A stretch of DNA of 7,180 nt, taken from contig PTJW01000049.1 in the NCBI GenBank assembly GCA_002937495.1, forward strand, positions 1 to 7,180, read 5' to 3'. The stretch comes from Pseudomonadota bacterium. Its GTDB lineage: Bacteria; Pseudomonadota; Alphaproteobacteria; UBA1280; UBA12223. A program made the position numbers and the translations under genes. Under the pieces are notes generated by a model. It did not search any database, had not been told where the DNA came from, and saw only the letters and a list, made by a program, of their open reading frames with translations. This document shows positions 1 to 6,706 of this stretch, piece after piece (within the stretch, counting starts at the first letter, position 1; the number at the start of each line of letters is the position of its first letter).

Positions 1-1046
1 TCATCTGACCACTCTAGTTTGCTACCTGAGCGATTTGCATCATCTTTTTTAATATAAATTTTATCAATATCTAACTTAATAGATGATGTAATACCTTCTC
101 TATCTTTTGAAATATTAAAGTTACCCTTTAGCTTATTATATTTAGATTTAAGATCAATCATTGACATGTCTAATCTATTTTTAGAAACATTAATTTCTGA
201 TGTTAATTCTAAAGCTTTAAGGTCTAGGTATTTTTCTTTAAGTTTAAATACTGTATGGTTAAATTTAAGCTTATTTGCATCAGCAAATTTTGCACTTAAT
301 TTACCAACAAACTGTACTTTAGATAATTTGTATGGGTTATTTAATAAACCTTGTAAGTTAATATCATGATCTTGTGAGAATAGTTGAGTTTTAACTCTTA
401 AACTATCTGGGCTCTCAATATCAACATTAATATTTACTTTTTGTTCATTACCATTATAAATACCTTTAAGTTTTGTAGTTAAAACTGTTTTGCTTTCTCT
501 AGTAATTGTACCATAAATTTTAGTAATCTCTTTGCTTGTATCTTCTTTTTTATCTACATAGCTAACTGTACCATTCTCAACTACAATTTGGCCAAAATTA
601 GTTAAGCCGGCTAAAGTATTTTTTAGCTTTCTTGAATAGTAGCCCGAGCTTTTAACCTTTAAAGGTTCCCAGTTATTTCTACCATCTTCATCTTTAATAA
701 GATTAATTTTAGGTCTGTTAACAATCATTTCATCAACTGAAAGGTTTAACATTAATAAATCTGATAGTTTTTTACTTAAAATAACATGACCAACTTCAGC
801 TAGCTTTGTATTACTAGAAACTGAATCTACAACGATATCTTCGGCGTAAATTTTAGGATTTGGCATTAGCTGAACCTGTAAGTCACCGTTAATTTTAACT
901 CGATATCCTAGGTACTCGCCTACTAAGTTTTCAACAATACCTTTATTGTTTTGCCAGTTAACAAAAGTTGGGGCTGTAAAAACAATAATTACACATAATG
1001 CAAAAATAGAAAATAATAGCAACAATGCTAATTGTAGTTTCTTCAT
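1..1046 (-). CDS. AsmA family protein, N-terminal 348 residues (3' end beyond window)
   Basis: The gene opens at ATG 1044-1046 and stays open to the left edge, giving 348 residues with no stop. The start is supported by an AAGGAA ribosome binding site at 1053-1058, six bases upstream. Residues about 4-25 form one hydrophobic N-terminal helix (LALLLLFSIFALCVIIVF), so the protein is probably anchored in the inner membrane with the rest in the periplasm. The features that point to AsmA are APTFVNW at 25-31, the beta-rich stretch GYRVKINGDLQVQLMPNP at 47-64, and the DGRNNW motif at 121-126; many AsmA proteins carry a similar DGxxNW element. AsmA-like proteins are large periplasm-spanning beta-rich proteins linked to outer-membrane assembly and lipid transport. 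The form seen here, with FVNW after the helix and then a GDL..QLMPNP strand, resembles alphaproteobacterial members. The C-terminal domain cannot be seen. The gene has its own promoter and lies 156 bases downstream of the sigma/ParB-like gene. Family assignment is fairly secure; the exact role is unknown. Confidence 0.82.
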   Translation of the reverse strand, partial: MKKLQLALLLLFSIFALCVIIVFTAPTFVNWQNNKGIVENLVGEYLGYRVKINGDLQVQLMPNPKIYAEDIVVDSVSSNTKLAEVGHVILSKKLSDLLMLNLSVDEMIVNRPKINLIKDEDGRNNWEPLKVKSSGYYSRKLKNTLAGLTNFGQIVVENGTVSYVDKKEDTSKEITKIYGTITRESKTVLTTKLKGIYNGNEQKVNINVDIESPDSLRVKTQLFSQDHDINLQGLLNNPYKLSKVQFVGKLSAKFADANKLKFNHTVFKLKEKYLDLKALELTSEINVSKNRLDMSMIDLKSKYNKLKGNFNISKDREGITSSIKLDIDKIYIKKDDANRSGSKLEWSD

Positions 1047-1116
1047 TAGATATTCCTTTAAGGTTATTTTGATTTATTATAATTATTTGTAAGTTTGAAT
1101 AAACACACTTTAATAT

Positions 1117-1145
1117 ATGATAACTAAAACTTAAGCTTTTTTCAA
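1117..1145 (-). promoter_or_regulatory. Putative sigma-70 promoter of the asmA-family gene
   Basis: Read on the minus strand, TTGAAA (1140-1145) is followed by 17 bases and then TATCAT (1117-1122). Each hexamer is one mismatch from the sigma-70 consensus. The -35 box overlaps the end of the upstream gene's terminator T-tract, and the predicted leader is about 65 bases. A second possible -10, a perfect TATAAT at 1076-1081, lies nearer the gene but has no convincing -35. In DNA this AT-rich, chance matches are common, so the call rests on the exact 17-base spacing and the position. Confidence 0.5.
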
Positions 1146-1172
1146 TAAAAAAAGTAGCCGAAGCTACTTTTT
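1145..1172 (-). terminator. Rho-independent terminator of the sigma/ParB-like gene, UUCG loop
   Basis: On the minus-strand RNA the stem GUAGC closes on GCUAC across a UUCG tetraloop, giving the very stable C(UUCG)G hairpin. An A-run precedes it and a run of seven T follows. It begins about 30 bases after the stop codon at 1203-1205. The flanking A and T runs extend the stem to about ten pairs and could also let it work on the plus strand, but no plus-strand gene needs it here. Confidence 0.88.
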
Positions 1173-1202
1173 AATATATATTTTTTTTAGATTAAATAAA
1201 AT

Positions 1203-3266
1203 TTATTTTTTAGATACTACTGCAACTCTTAGTTTTTCAATTTTTTCTTCTAAGTTTAAGCAAATAAGCTCAATGTCTTTAAGCTGCCTTGTTTTAATTT
1301 GAGTAGAATCAACTTTACTAATAGCTGTTGAAACTGCATTATCAGCACCTGTAAGCTTTTCTGTAATTTCATAAATTTGCTTAAGATACTTCATCTCATC
1401 TTCAAATGCTGATTTATCTGCAAACTGTAGAAGCTGCGATGTTTCAATTTCTCTTTGTAATTGAGTGTTCTCTTCTTTAACTTCAACTAATTCTTTTTGT
1501 TGAGTGTTAATTACAGCTTCTCTTTGAGCTAACCATGTTTCACTATCTTGAAGTTTTGTTGTAGTTGTTTGTAACTTCTCTTCAAGATAATCGATTCTCT
1601 CTTGAGCTTGCTTAGTTAAACGCTCGGCATAACCTTTTTCAGCTTCTATTAACTCATCTAACTTATCAGACTGCATAAAGTTAGGATTTTCAGTTTCTTC
1701 TAAAGCCCTAACTGCATCATTTTTAGCTGCATTTAGTAGTTTTGTAAATTTATTACCTTTAGACCACTGCGAACCGTATTTTCTAATAAAGTTAACCATT
1801 TGAATTTGTAATTCTGGTTCTAAATCAGCACATGCCGAAGCATTAGTAATTAAAATCATATCTTCTTCAAATAATTGTTTAATAGAATCTACTGCTTTAT
1901 CTTTAACTTTTGCATAAACAATAACATTTGTTCTACTTGTATTTAAAAGTTTAGCAATTTTTTGCTGAGAGTAACCTAGGTGTAATAAAGCACATACTGC
2001 ATAGTATAGCTGTTTTTTATTGCCTTGCTCTAAACGGTTGTTAATAATAACTCTTAAAACTTTAGCATCTTCTGTTGATACATTTCTAACAACTGTTAAT
2101 AATGACTTAATGCCTTTAGCTTTAGCTGCTTGCACTCTAAGTTCACCATCAATAATAAAACCTTCTTTGTTAATAACAACAGGAAAATCTGCATTATCAT
2201 CAGGCATTGCTTTTAAAAATGCATTAAATACATTTTGTTTTAGCTTAGTTCTAAATGGTAAGTTTGTAAACTTAAATTCGTTAACATCTTTCATACCAAC
2301 TTCAATTTGAGGGTAAAATACATTCTCTTCATCTGAAAGAACATCCTCATATGGAAGTAGCTTAATTTCATCAATAATAGCATTTTTCATGTTGCTTTTA
2401 TCATTTTTCTCGATATCTAAATCTTTAATTTTAGGGAAGATCTCTTCTGCTACTTTAACAATTTCTTCCTTAATTTCTTTACTAGAGTATTCAACAGCAT
2501 TTTGTAGTAGTGTTTTAACCCTTGCATTACTTAACTTAAGTCTTTGTAGGTCTTTTACAACAGTTTCAACATCACCGTTAATAATTCTTTGTGTGTAGAA
2601 AGCATCCATTAGCTCATTCATAAGCTGGCTGGCTCTAGAGTCTGTAACACCAAAATGATAAGCAATATCTTGGAAGTTCATAATACCACCAACTTTAACA
2701 TGTTGTAGTACTGCTTTCTTCTTATCATCTTTTTCTTTTTTAATAAGGTCTGTTAATACATCATCTAAGAAGCTATCTCTATTAAACCTAGCTTCAAGGT
2801 CTGGGTTTAGCTCTTGTCTTGCTTTTGTAATTTCGTCTGATAAGTACTCATTAACTGTTTCAGCATGATCAATATGTTGTACTAATAATGGTGCATTTTG
2901 CTTAAATTCAGCTTTTGCATCATCATCCATACCATCAACATAAGCTTTACGAGCTTTATACTCAGGGTTACCATTTCTAAGTTCCATAGCCTTCATTTCA
3001 ATCCTAGAACCAAAGAAAGTATTAAACTTAACTTCAATTTGCTCACCGTCTTCTCTAGTAAACACAGGATTATAGTCTCTTAAACATGTTAAAAGAACTT
3101 CATAAGACTCTTGATATAGCTCATCAGCATCTAAATGATACTTTGAGCCAATTTTATAGAAAATATTTCTCTTAGACTCTAAGAAAGTTACCATATCTGA
3201 AGTTGCACCTTGGTAGCCTTCATCTGCTAGTTTTAGCTTTTCGATTTGTTTTTTTGTATATGCCAC
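1203..3266 (-). CDS. Sigma-70-like / ParB-like fusion protein with C-terminal coiled coil
   Basis: A 687-residue protein, probably cytoplasmic and DNA-associated; no membrane segment is visible. Residues about 24-98 resemble sigma-70 region 2: DADELYQESYEVLL (46-59), then DYNP (64-67), then KFNTFFGSRIEMKAMELR (80-97), matching the usual D-L-Q-E-G..LL, ..DP.. and F-T/S-T..RI..A..LR pattern. Residues about 168-225 resemble region 4, with MNFQDIAYHFGVTDSRASQL (196-215) close to the FliA helix-turn-helix. Region 3 is not clear. Residues about 318-415 resemble a ParB N-terminal domain: FPVVI (361-365), then IIDGELRVQAAKAKGIKSLL (371-390) in place of the GERR box. A helix-turn-helix follows (YSQQKIAKLLNTSRTNV, 432-448). 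Residues about 535-615 are strongly coiled-coil, then a 70-residue tail with no match that I recognise. Start is GTG at 3264-3266, with AAGGGG upstream; an in-frame TAG upstream and no intervening ATG support it. It is flanked by its own promoter and terminator. It could be a true alternative sigma factor, a DNA-bound regulator or a partition/nucleoid factor; the sequence does not decide. Confidence 0.75.
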   Translation of the reverse strand: MAYTKKQIEKLKLADEGYQGATSDMVTFLESKRNIFYKIGSKYHLDADELYQESYEVLLTCLRDYNPVFTREDGEQIEVKFNTFFGSRIEMKAMELRNGNPEYKARKAYVDGMDDDAKAEFKQNAPLLVQHIDHAETVNEYLSDEITKARQELNPDLEARFNRDSFLDDVLTDLIKKEKDDKKKAVLQHVKVGGIMNFQDIAYHFGVTDSRASQLMNELMDAFYTQRIINGDVETVVKDLQRLKLSNARVKTLLQNAVEYSSKEIKEEIVKVAEEIFPKIKDLDIEKNDKSNMKNAIIDEIKLLPYEDVLSDEENVFYPQIEVGMKDVNEFKFTNLPFRTKLKQNVFNAFLKAMPDDNADFPVVINKEGFIIDGELRVQAAKAKGIKSLLTVVRNVSTEDAKVLRVIINNRLEQGNKKQLYYAVCALLHLGYSQQKIAKLLNTSRTNVIVYAKVKDKAVDSIKQLFEEDMILITNASACADLEPELQIQMVNFIRKYGSQWSKGNKFTKLLNAAKNDAVRALEETENPNFMQSDKLDELIEAEKGYAERLTKQAQERIDYLEEKLQTTTTKLQDSETWLAQREAVINTQQKELVEVKEENTQLQREIETSQLLQFADKSAFEDEMKYLKQIYEITEKLTGADNAVSTAISKVDSTQIKTRQLKDIELICLNLEEKIEKLRVAVVSKK

Positions 3267-3276
3267 GACTAATAAG

Positions 3277-3282
3277 CCCCTT
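3277..3282 (-). promoter_or_regulatory. Ribosome binding site supporting a GTG start
   Basis: AAGGGG lies ten bases upstream of the GTG at 3264-3266. The reading frame meets a TAG stop further upstream with no ATG between, and the next in-frame ATG (Met25) would remove the N-terminal segment just before the sigma-like region. GTG is therefore the best start. The spacing is slightly longer than usual, so translation may be modest. Confidence 0.65.
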
Positions 3283-3304
3283 ATTATTTTATTCTACATA
3301 AAAT

Positions 3305-3333
3305 ATCATATCAGTAAAAAAAACATCTTTCAA
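3305..3333 (-). promoter_or_regulatory. Sigma-70 promoter of the sigma/ParB-like gene
   Basis: Minus-strand TTGAAA (3328-3333), a 17-base spacer, then TATGAT (3305-3310). Each box differs from consensus at one position and the spacing is ideal. Transcription would start near 3297, leaving a leader of about 30 bases before GTG. This is the best-looking promoter in the window and suggests the gene is read by the housekeeping polymerase. The repeats at 3336-3368 lie directly upstream, where an activator or repressor could act. Confidence 0.65.
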
Positions 3334-3335
3334 AC

Positions 3336-3368
3336 AAAAACTGACATTTATTTTAAAAAAGCTGACAT
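3336..3368 (-). repeat. Two direct repeats 21 bases apart upstream of the promoter
   Basis: On the minus strand the element ATGTCAG followed by an optional C and five or more T occurs twice, with ATGTCAG at 3362-3368 and at 3341-3347. The copies start 21 bases apart, which is two helical turns, so a bound protein would meet both on one face of the DNA. They centre roughly 46 and 68 bases upstream of the predicted transcription start, just beyond the -35 box. The role as an operator is inferred. Confidence 0.5.
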
Positions 3369-3430
3369 GTGTAGTTTAATTGCAACAAATTTACTACATT
3401 ACACCTAAAAGATTTATATCTTTTTAAGTA

Positions 3431-3468
3431 AAAAGAAAAAAGCTAAGTACTTAATTATACTTAGCTTT
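3431..3468 (-). terminator. Rho-independent terminator of chemoreceptor 2
   Basis: A perfect 11-base-pair stem (AAAGCTAAGTA pairing with TACTTAGCTTT, arms 3458-3468 and 3439-3449) encloses an 8-base loop. On the minus strand a T-rich run (TTTTTTCTTTTT) follows. It starts about 20 bases after the stop codon at 3489-3491, and separates this gene from the sigma/ParB-like gene. Confidence 0.87.
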
Positions 3469-3488
3469 ATATTTAATTATTAAAAAAA

Positions 3489-4940
3489 TTAAACTTTTTC
3501 AACAATCTCTTTTACTTTTTCTGAAACAAATCTAGAACCAGATGAAGCCTGCTCCATTCTATTTGAAATATCATTTGTTGCTTCTTTTTGCTCATTAATA
3601 GAAAATACTAGCTCTTGTGCAAATTGGTTAATTGAAACAATTTGTTTATTAATATTTTCAATTGCTTGAACACTTTGTGTACTTCCTGATTGAACTTCTT
3701 TAATTTGCCCTGCAATAGAGTCTGTTGACTCTCTTGTTTGTAGTGCTAGTTTTTTAACTTCTTCTGCTACAACAGCAAAACCTCTACCATCCTCGCCTGC
3801 TCTTGCTGCTTCAATTGATGCGTTAAGTGCAAGTAAGTTTGTTTTTTCTGCAATTGACTGAATTAGTTTTACAACATCACCAATTTCATCTGTAATTTTA
3901 TTTAAGTTTGCAATAATTTGAGTACCGTTTTCAGCTTCTTGTTCTGCTAAACGAGTCATCTCACTTGTATCATCTACTTTTCTTGCGATATCTTCTAATG
4001 TTGAAGATAGCTCTGCTGCTGATGATGATATACCTGTTATATGCTCATCAATTTCAAAAATAGCATTTGATACTTCTTTTGTTCTATCTCCAACAAACTT
4101 AGCCGTTTCAAGTTGATCTTGTTCTACAACTCTTTGCTGCTCTTCTAAAGCTTTAGAACTAAGCAAACTTTCTTTGAAACTATTTAGAGCTAAATTAATT
4201 TTACCTATTTCATCTTTTCTTTCTATATCAATAACATCATTGTAATTTTCTTCCTTCATATTACTCATAATAGATGTGATTTGTTTAATTGGATTTGTAA
4301 TACTGTTACTTATTAAGTAAATAATAATACTTAAAATTATAATTGCTAGTAAAGTTTCAAAAGCTGCAAATTTTAGTTCTTTATAAAATTTAGCTTCAAT
4401 TTCATCTATATAAGTACCAGTACCAATAATTAGGTCAAATTCTGGAATATGAATTGAAAAAGCTATCTTTTCAACCATTTTTTCATAACCTGGTTTTTTC
4501 CAAACATAATATGTTGGACTCATATCTTTTGATTTTGCTTTTTTAATTAAAGCTTTAATTAAGTAAAAACCGTTTGGATCTTGTAAGTTATATAAGTTTT
4601 GACCAATCCTCGAACGCTTTTGAGTTTTATTTGCCATTAATACACCTTGTGTATCATAAGCAAATACATATAATGAATCTACTGCAAATCCTTCTAAAGT
4701 AGAAATGTACCTTTCTTTAGCTTCTTGCATACTAAATTTACCGCTTTTTGATTCATTAATAAGATGCTTAGCTTCACTCTCTGCCATTCTTAAAATAGTC
4801 TGGATAGTTTGAATTTTTTCATCTGTAAGTTTCTGCTTAGATTCAAGTAAAGAAACAGCTGTAACAATTATAATACTAACAACAGCTGCTACTAAAATTA
4901 AAGCTAGCTTAAATTTTAGATTAATATTACTAAATTTCAT
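3489..4940 (-). CDS. Methyl-accepting chemotaxis protein, sCache_2 sensor (receptor 2)
   Basis: A 483-residue transmembrane chemoreceptor that should sense a periplasmic ligand and control CheA through CheW. Transmembrane helix 1 is at about 11-32 and helix 2 at about 191-211. Between them lies a single-Cache (sCache_2) sensor with family landmarks: YVFAYDTQGVLMAN (91-104), IGQNLYNLQDPNGF (112-125), YYVWKKPG (144-151) and IIGTGTYID (171-179). A HAMP linker follows at about 212-263, beginning NPIKQI (216-221). The signalling hairpin spans about 290-483, with the conserved tip EKTNLLALNASIEAARAGE (365-383) and GFAVVAEEVKKLA after it. There is no C-terminal pentapeptide of the NWETF type for tethering CheR or CheB; the protein ends in EKV. 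ATG 4938-4940 is preceded by AAGGA at 4950-4954. No clear promoter stands out in the AT-rich 178-base gap upstream. It is a close paralogue of the gene beside it. Ligand unknown. Confidence 0.94.
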   Translation of the reverse strand: MKFSNINLKFKLALILVAAVVSIIIVTAVSLLESKQKLTDEKIQTIQTILRMAESEAKHLINESKSGKFSMQEAKERYISTLEGFAVDSLYVFAYDTQGVLMANKTQKRSRIGQNLYNLQDPNGFYLIKALIKKAKSKDMSPTYYVWKKPGYEKMVEKIAFSIHIPEFDLIIGTGTYIDEIEAKFYKELKFAAFETLLAIIILSIIIYLISNSITNPIKQITSIMSNMKEENYNDVIDIERKDEIGKINLALNSFKESLLSSKALEEQQRVVEQDQLETAKFVGDRTKEVSNAIFEIDEHITGISSSAAELSSTLEDIARKVDDTSEMTRLAEQEAENGTQIIANLNKITDEIGDVVKLIQSIAEKTNLLALNASIEAARAGEDGRGFAVVAEEVKKLALQTRESTDSIAGQIKEVQSGSTQSVQAIENINKQIVSINQFAQELVFSINEQKEATNDISNRMEQASSGSRFVSEKVKEIVEKV

Positions 4941-5074
4941 ATTTTTAAGTCCTTTTATTTTTATTTTGCATTGATTAATAATATTTAATAACCATTTTTA
5001 TATAGTATAATAAAATAATTATAAATAATATAAAATTTCCATATTTTTTTTAATATTATTTATTTTTCAATAGC

Positions 5075-5104
5075 AAAAAAAATAGCACCCTTAAGGATGC
5101 TATT
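5075..5104 (-). terminator. Rho-independent terminator of chemoreceptor 1
   Basis: Minus-strand RNA forms a 10-base-pair stem, AAUAGCAUCC with GGGUGCUAUU, including one U-G wobble, closed by a UUAA loop. A T-run follows (5075-5082). It begins about 15 bases after the stop codon at 5119-5121. An A-run on the other flank means it could also stop plus-strand transcripts. Confidence 0.88.
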
Positions 5105-5118
5105 AAAAAAAATTAATA

Positions 5119-6567
5119 TTAAACAGTTTCAACAATATCTTTAATCTTTTCTGAAACTTGTTTTGAACCTACCGATGCATGCTCCATTCTATCAGAAATA
5201 TCATTTGTTGCTTCTTTTTGCTCACTAATAGAAATTACTAGCTCTTGTGCAAATTGGTTAATTGAAGAAATTTGGCTATTCACATTTTCAATTGCTTGAA
5301 CACTTTGTGTACTTCCTGATTGAACTTCTTTAATTTGTTCTGCAATCGAGTCTGTTGACTCTCTTGTTTGCTGTGCTAGTTTTTTAACTTCTTCAGCTAC
5401 AACTGCAAAACCTCTACCTTCTTCACCTGCTCTTGCTGCTTCAATTGATGCGTTAAGTGCAAGTAAGTTTGTTTTTTCTGCAATTGCCTGAATTAATCTT
5501 ACAACATCACCAATATTTTCTGTAATATTGTTTAAGTTAAGAATAATTTGAGTACCGTTTTCAGCTTCTTGCTCTGCTAAACGAGTCATCTCACTTGTAT
5601 CATCTACTTTTCTTGCGATATCTTCTAATGTTGAAGATAACTCAGCTGCTGATGATGAAATACCTGTAATATGTTCATCAATTTCAAATACTGTATTTGA
5701 TACTTCTTTAGTTTTTTCACCAATAAAGTGAGCTTTTTCAATTTGCTCTTGCTCGGCAATTCTTTGCTGTTCTTCTAGTGCTTTAGAATTTAATAGACCT
5801 TTTCTAAAGCCATCTAGACCTTTGTTAATAGAACCTAGTTCATCGCCTCTTGTAGTGTCAATATCATCATCATAGTTATCTCTACCCATATTGTTGATAA
5901 CCTTAACAATTCTTTTAATTGGAGATACAATACTATTTGCAATTAAAATTACAATTAATACTAATGCTACAAGTAAAATGAATGATCTTACTAATGTGTT
6001 TTTAAATTCAACATTATAAATAACATCAATTTTATCTAAGTAACCACCAGTACCAATCATTAAATCAAAGTCTGGAATATATATAGAATATGAAATCTTT
6101 TTAGCTAATACACCTGTATCGGCTTTTTTCCACATATAATATGTTGGAGTAGTATCTCCAGCTTTAGCTTTTTCAATTAAAGTTCTGATAACTGGAAAGC
6201 CCTCTGGGTCTTTTAAATCATATAAGTTTTTACCTAATGATTTAGTACTTTTACCATTTGCCATTTGAACACCTTCGCCTGAATAAGCAAAAATGTACTC
6301 TCCACCATGTGCAAAACCCTTAAGTGTTTCTAAGAATTGTAGCTTTGCCTCTTGTTTTGTTATTTGTCCTGTTTGTGTTAAGCTTATTAATCTTGAAGAC
6401 TCAGACTTAGCCATCTGAACAACATTATTAGCATTAATTTTTAAGTTTTCAATTAATGCATCTTTTTGACTAATTAATGATAACTTAGTGATAATACCAA
6501 CACCTATAATTACAAAAACGATAATTATAGAAAGCTTAAACTTAATAGAAAGATTATTTAAGAACAT
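5119..6567 (-). CDS. Methyl-accepting chemotaxis protein, sCache_2 sensor (receptor 1)
   Basis: A 482-residue chemoreceptor, collinear with its neighbour without obvious domain gain or loss. Transmembrane helices lie at about 11-31 and 191-212. The periplasmic sCache_2 sensor shows YIFAYSGEGVQMAN (91-104), LGKNLYDLKDPEGF (111-124), YYMWKK (143-148) and MIGTGGYLD (170-178). The HAMP linker begins near SPIKRI (215-220). The signalling hairpin at about 289-482 carries the tip EKTNLLALNASIEAARAGE (364-382) that contacts CheA and CheW. From about residue 283 onward it differs from receptor 2 at few positions, whereas the sensors differ widely, for instance HGGE at 87-90 against VDSL. The two probably feed one array with different ligands. 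ATG 6565-6567 has GAGGT at 6574-6578 as ribosome binding site. A possible sigma-28-type promoter lies upstream at 6604-6630. The protein ends in ETV with no CheR-tether pentapeptide. Ligand unknown. Confidence 0.94.
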   Translation of the reverse strand: MFLNNLSIKFKLSIIIVFVIIGVGIITKLSLISQKDALIENLKINANNVVQMAKSESSRLISLTQTGQITKQEAKLQFLETLKGFAHGGEYIFAYSGEGVQMANGKSTKSLGKNLYDLKDPEGFPVIRTLIEKAKAGDTTPTYYMWKKADTGVLAKKISYSIYIPDFDLMIGTGGYLDKIDVIYNVEFKNTLVRSFILLVALVLIVILIANSIVSPIKRIVKVINNMGRDNYDDDIDTTRGDELGSINKGLDGFRKGLLNSKALEEQQRIAEQEQIEKAHFIGEKTKEVSNTVFEIDEHITGISSSAAELSSTLEDIARKVDDTSEMTRLAEQEAENGTQIILNLNNITENIGDVVRLIQAIAEKTNLLALNASIEAARAGEEGRGFAVVAEEVKKLAQQTRESTDSIAEQIKEVQSGSTQSVQAIENVNSQISSINQFAQELVISISEQKEATNDISDRMEHASVGSKQVSEKIKDIVETV

Positions 6568-6603
6568 ACTTTTACCTCGTTTTCTTTTTATTGTTATTTT
6601 GCT

Positions 6604-6630
6604 ATAGTGGCTAAAAAACCCCTTAGCTTA
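6604..6630 (-). promoter_or_regulatory. Possible sigma-28 (FliA-type) promoter of chemoreceptor 1
   Basis: Minus-strand TAAG (6627-6630), exactly 15 bases, then GCCACTAT (6604-6611). The enterobacterial sigma-28 consensus is TAAA, 15 bases, GCCGATAA; this matches 3 of 4 and 5 of 8 bases with the correct spacing. No sigma-70 pair with proper spacing is seen nearby. Sigma-28 commonly drives chemoreceptor genes, which raises the prior, but the match is imperfect and no equivalent is seen before receptor 2. Confidence 0.33.
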
Positions 6631-6650
6631 CTCAACTATTATTAAACTAT

Positions 6651-6682
6651 AAAAAAAAGGAAACAACAACTTGTTATTTCCT
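6651..6682 (-). terminator. Rho-independent terminator of topA
   Basis: Minus-strand AGGAAA pairs with TTTCCT around an inner AACA/TGTT stem, with one mismatched pair between them and a 3-base loop; eight T follow (6651-6658). It starts about 25 bases after the stop codon at 6707-6709 and separates topA from the chemoreceptor gene. Confidence 0.85.
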
Positions 6683-6706
6683 ATTTTATATTTACTATCG
6701 ATTGTA

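Noticed and set aside
166..369. Plus-strand open frame of 67 codons
   Set aside because: It lies wholly antisense to the asmA-family gene, which has coherent domain content; no ribosome binding site or family match is seen.
2020..2598. Plus-strand open frames of 96 and 69 codons
   Set aside because: Both are antisense to the sigma/ParB-like gene. Their serine- and leucine-rich composition is what a lysine- and glutamate-rich gene gives when read backwards.
2898..3083. Plus-strand open frame of 61 codons
   Set aside because: It is antisense to the sigma-like region 2 segment and has no independent coding evidence.
5046..5068. TTGAAA just after the receptor 1 terminator as the -35 of receptor 2, and TATACT (5004-5009) or TATAAT (5018-5023) as -10
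   Set aside because: No combination gives a believable pair at 16-18 base spacing, and the whole gap is so AT-rich that such hexamers are expected by chance.
6611..6628. Small inverted repeat GCTAA/TTAGC upstream of receptor 1 as a terminator or operator
   Set aside because: The stem is only 5 base pairs with no T-run after it, and it overlaps the candidate promoter spacer; it is probably chance.
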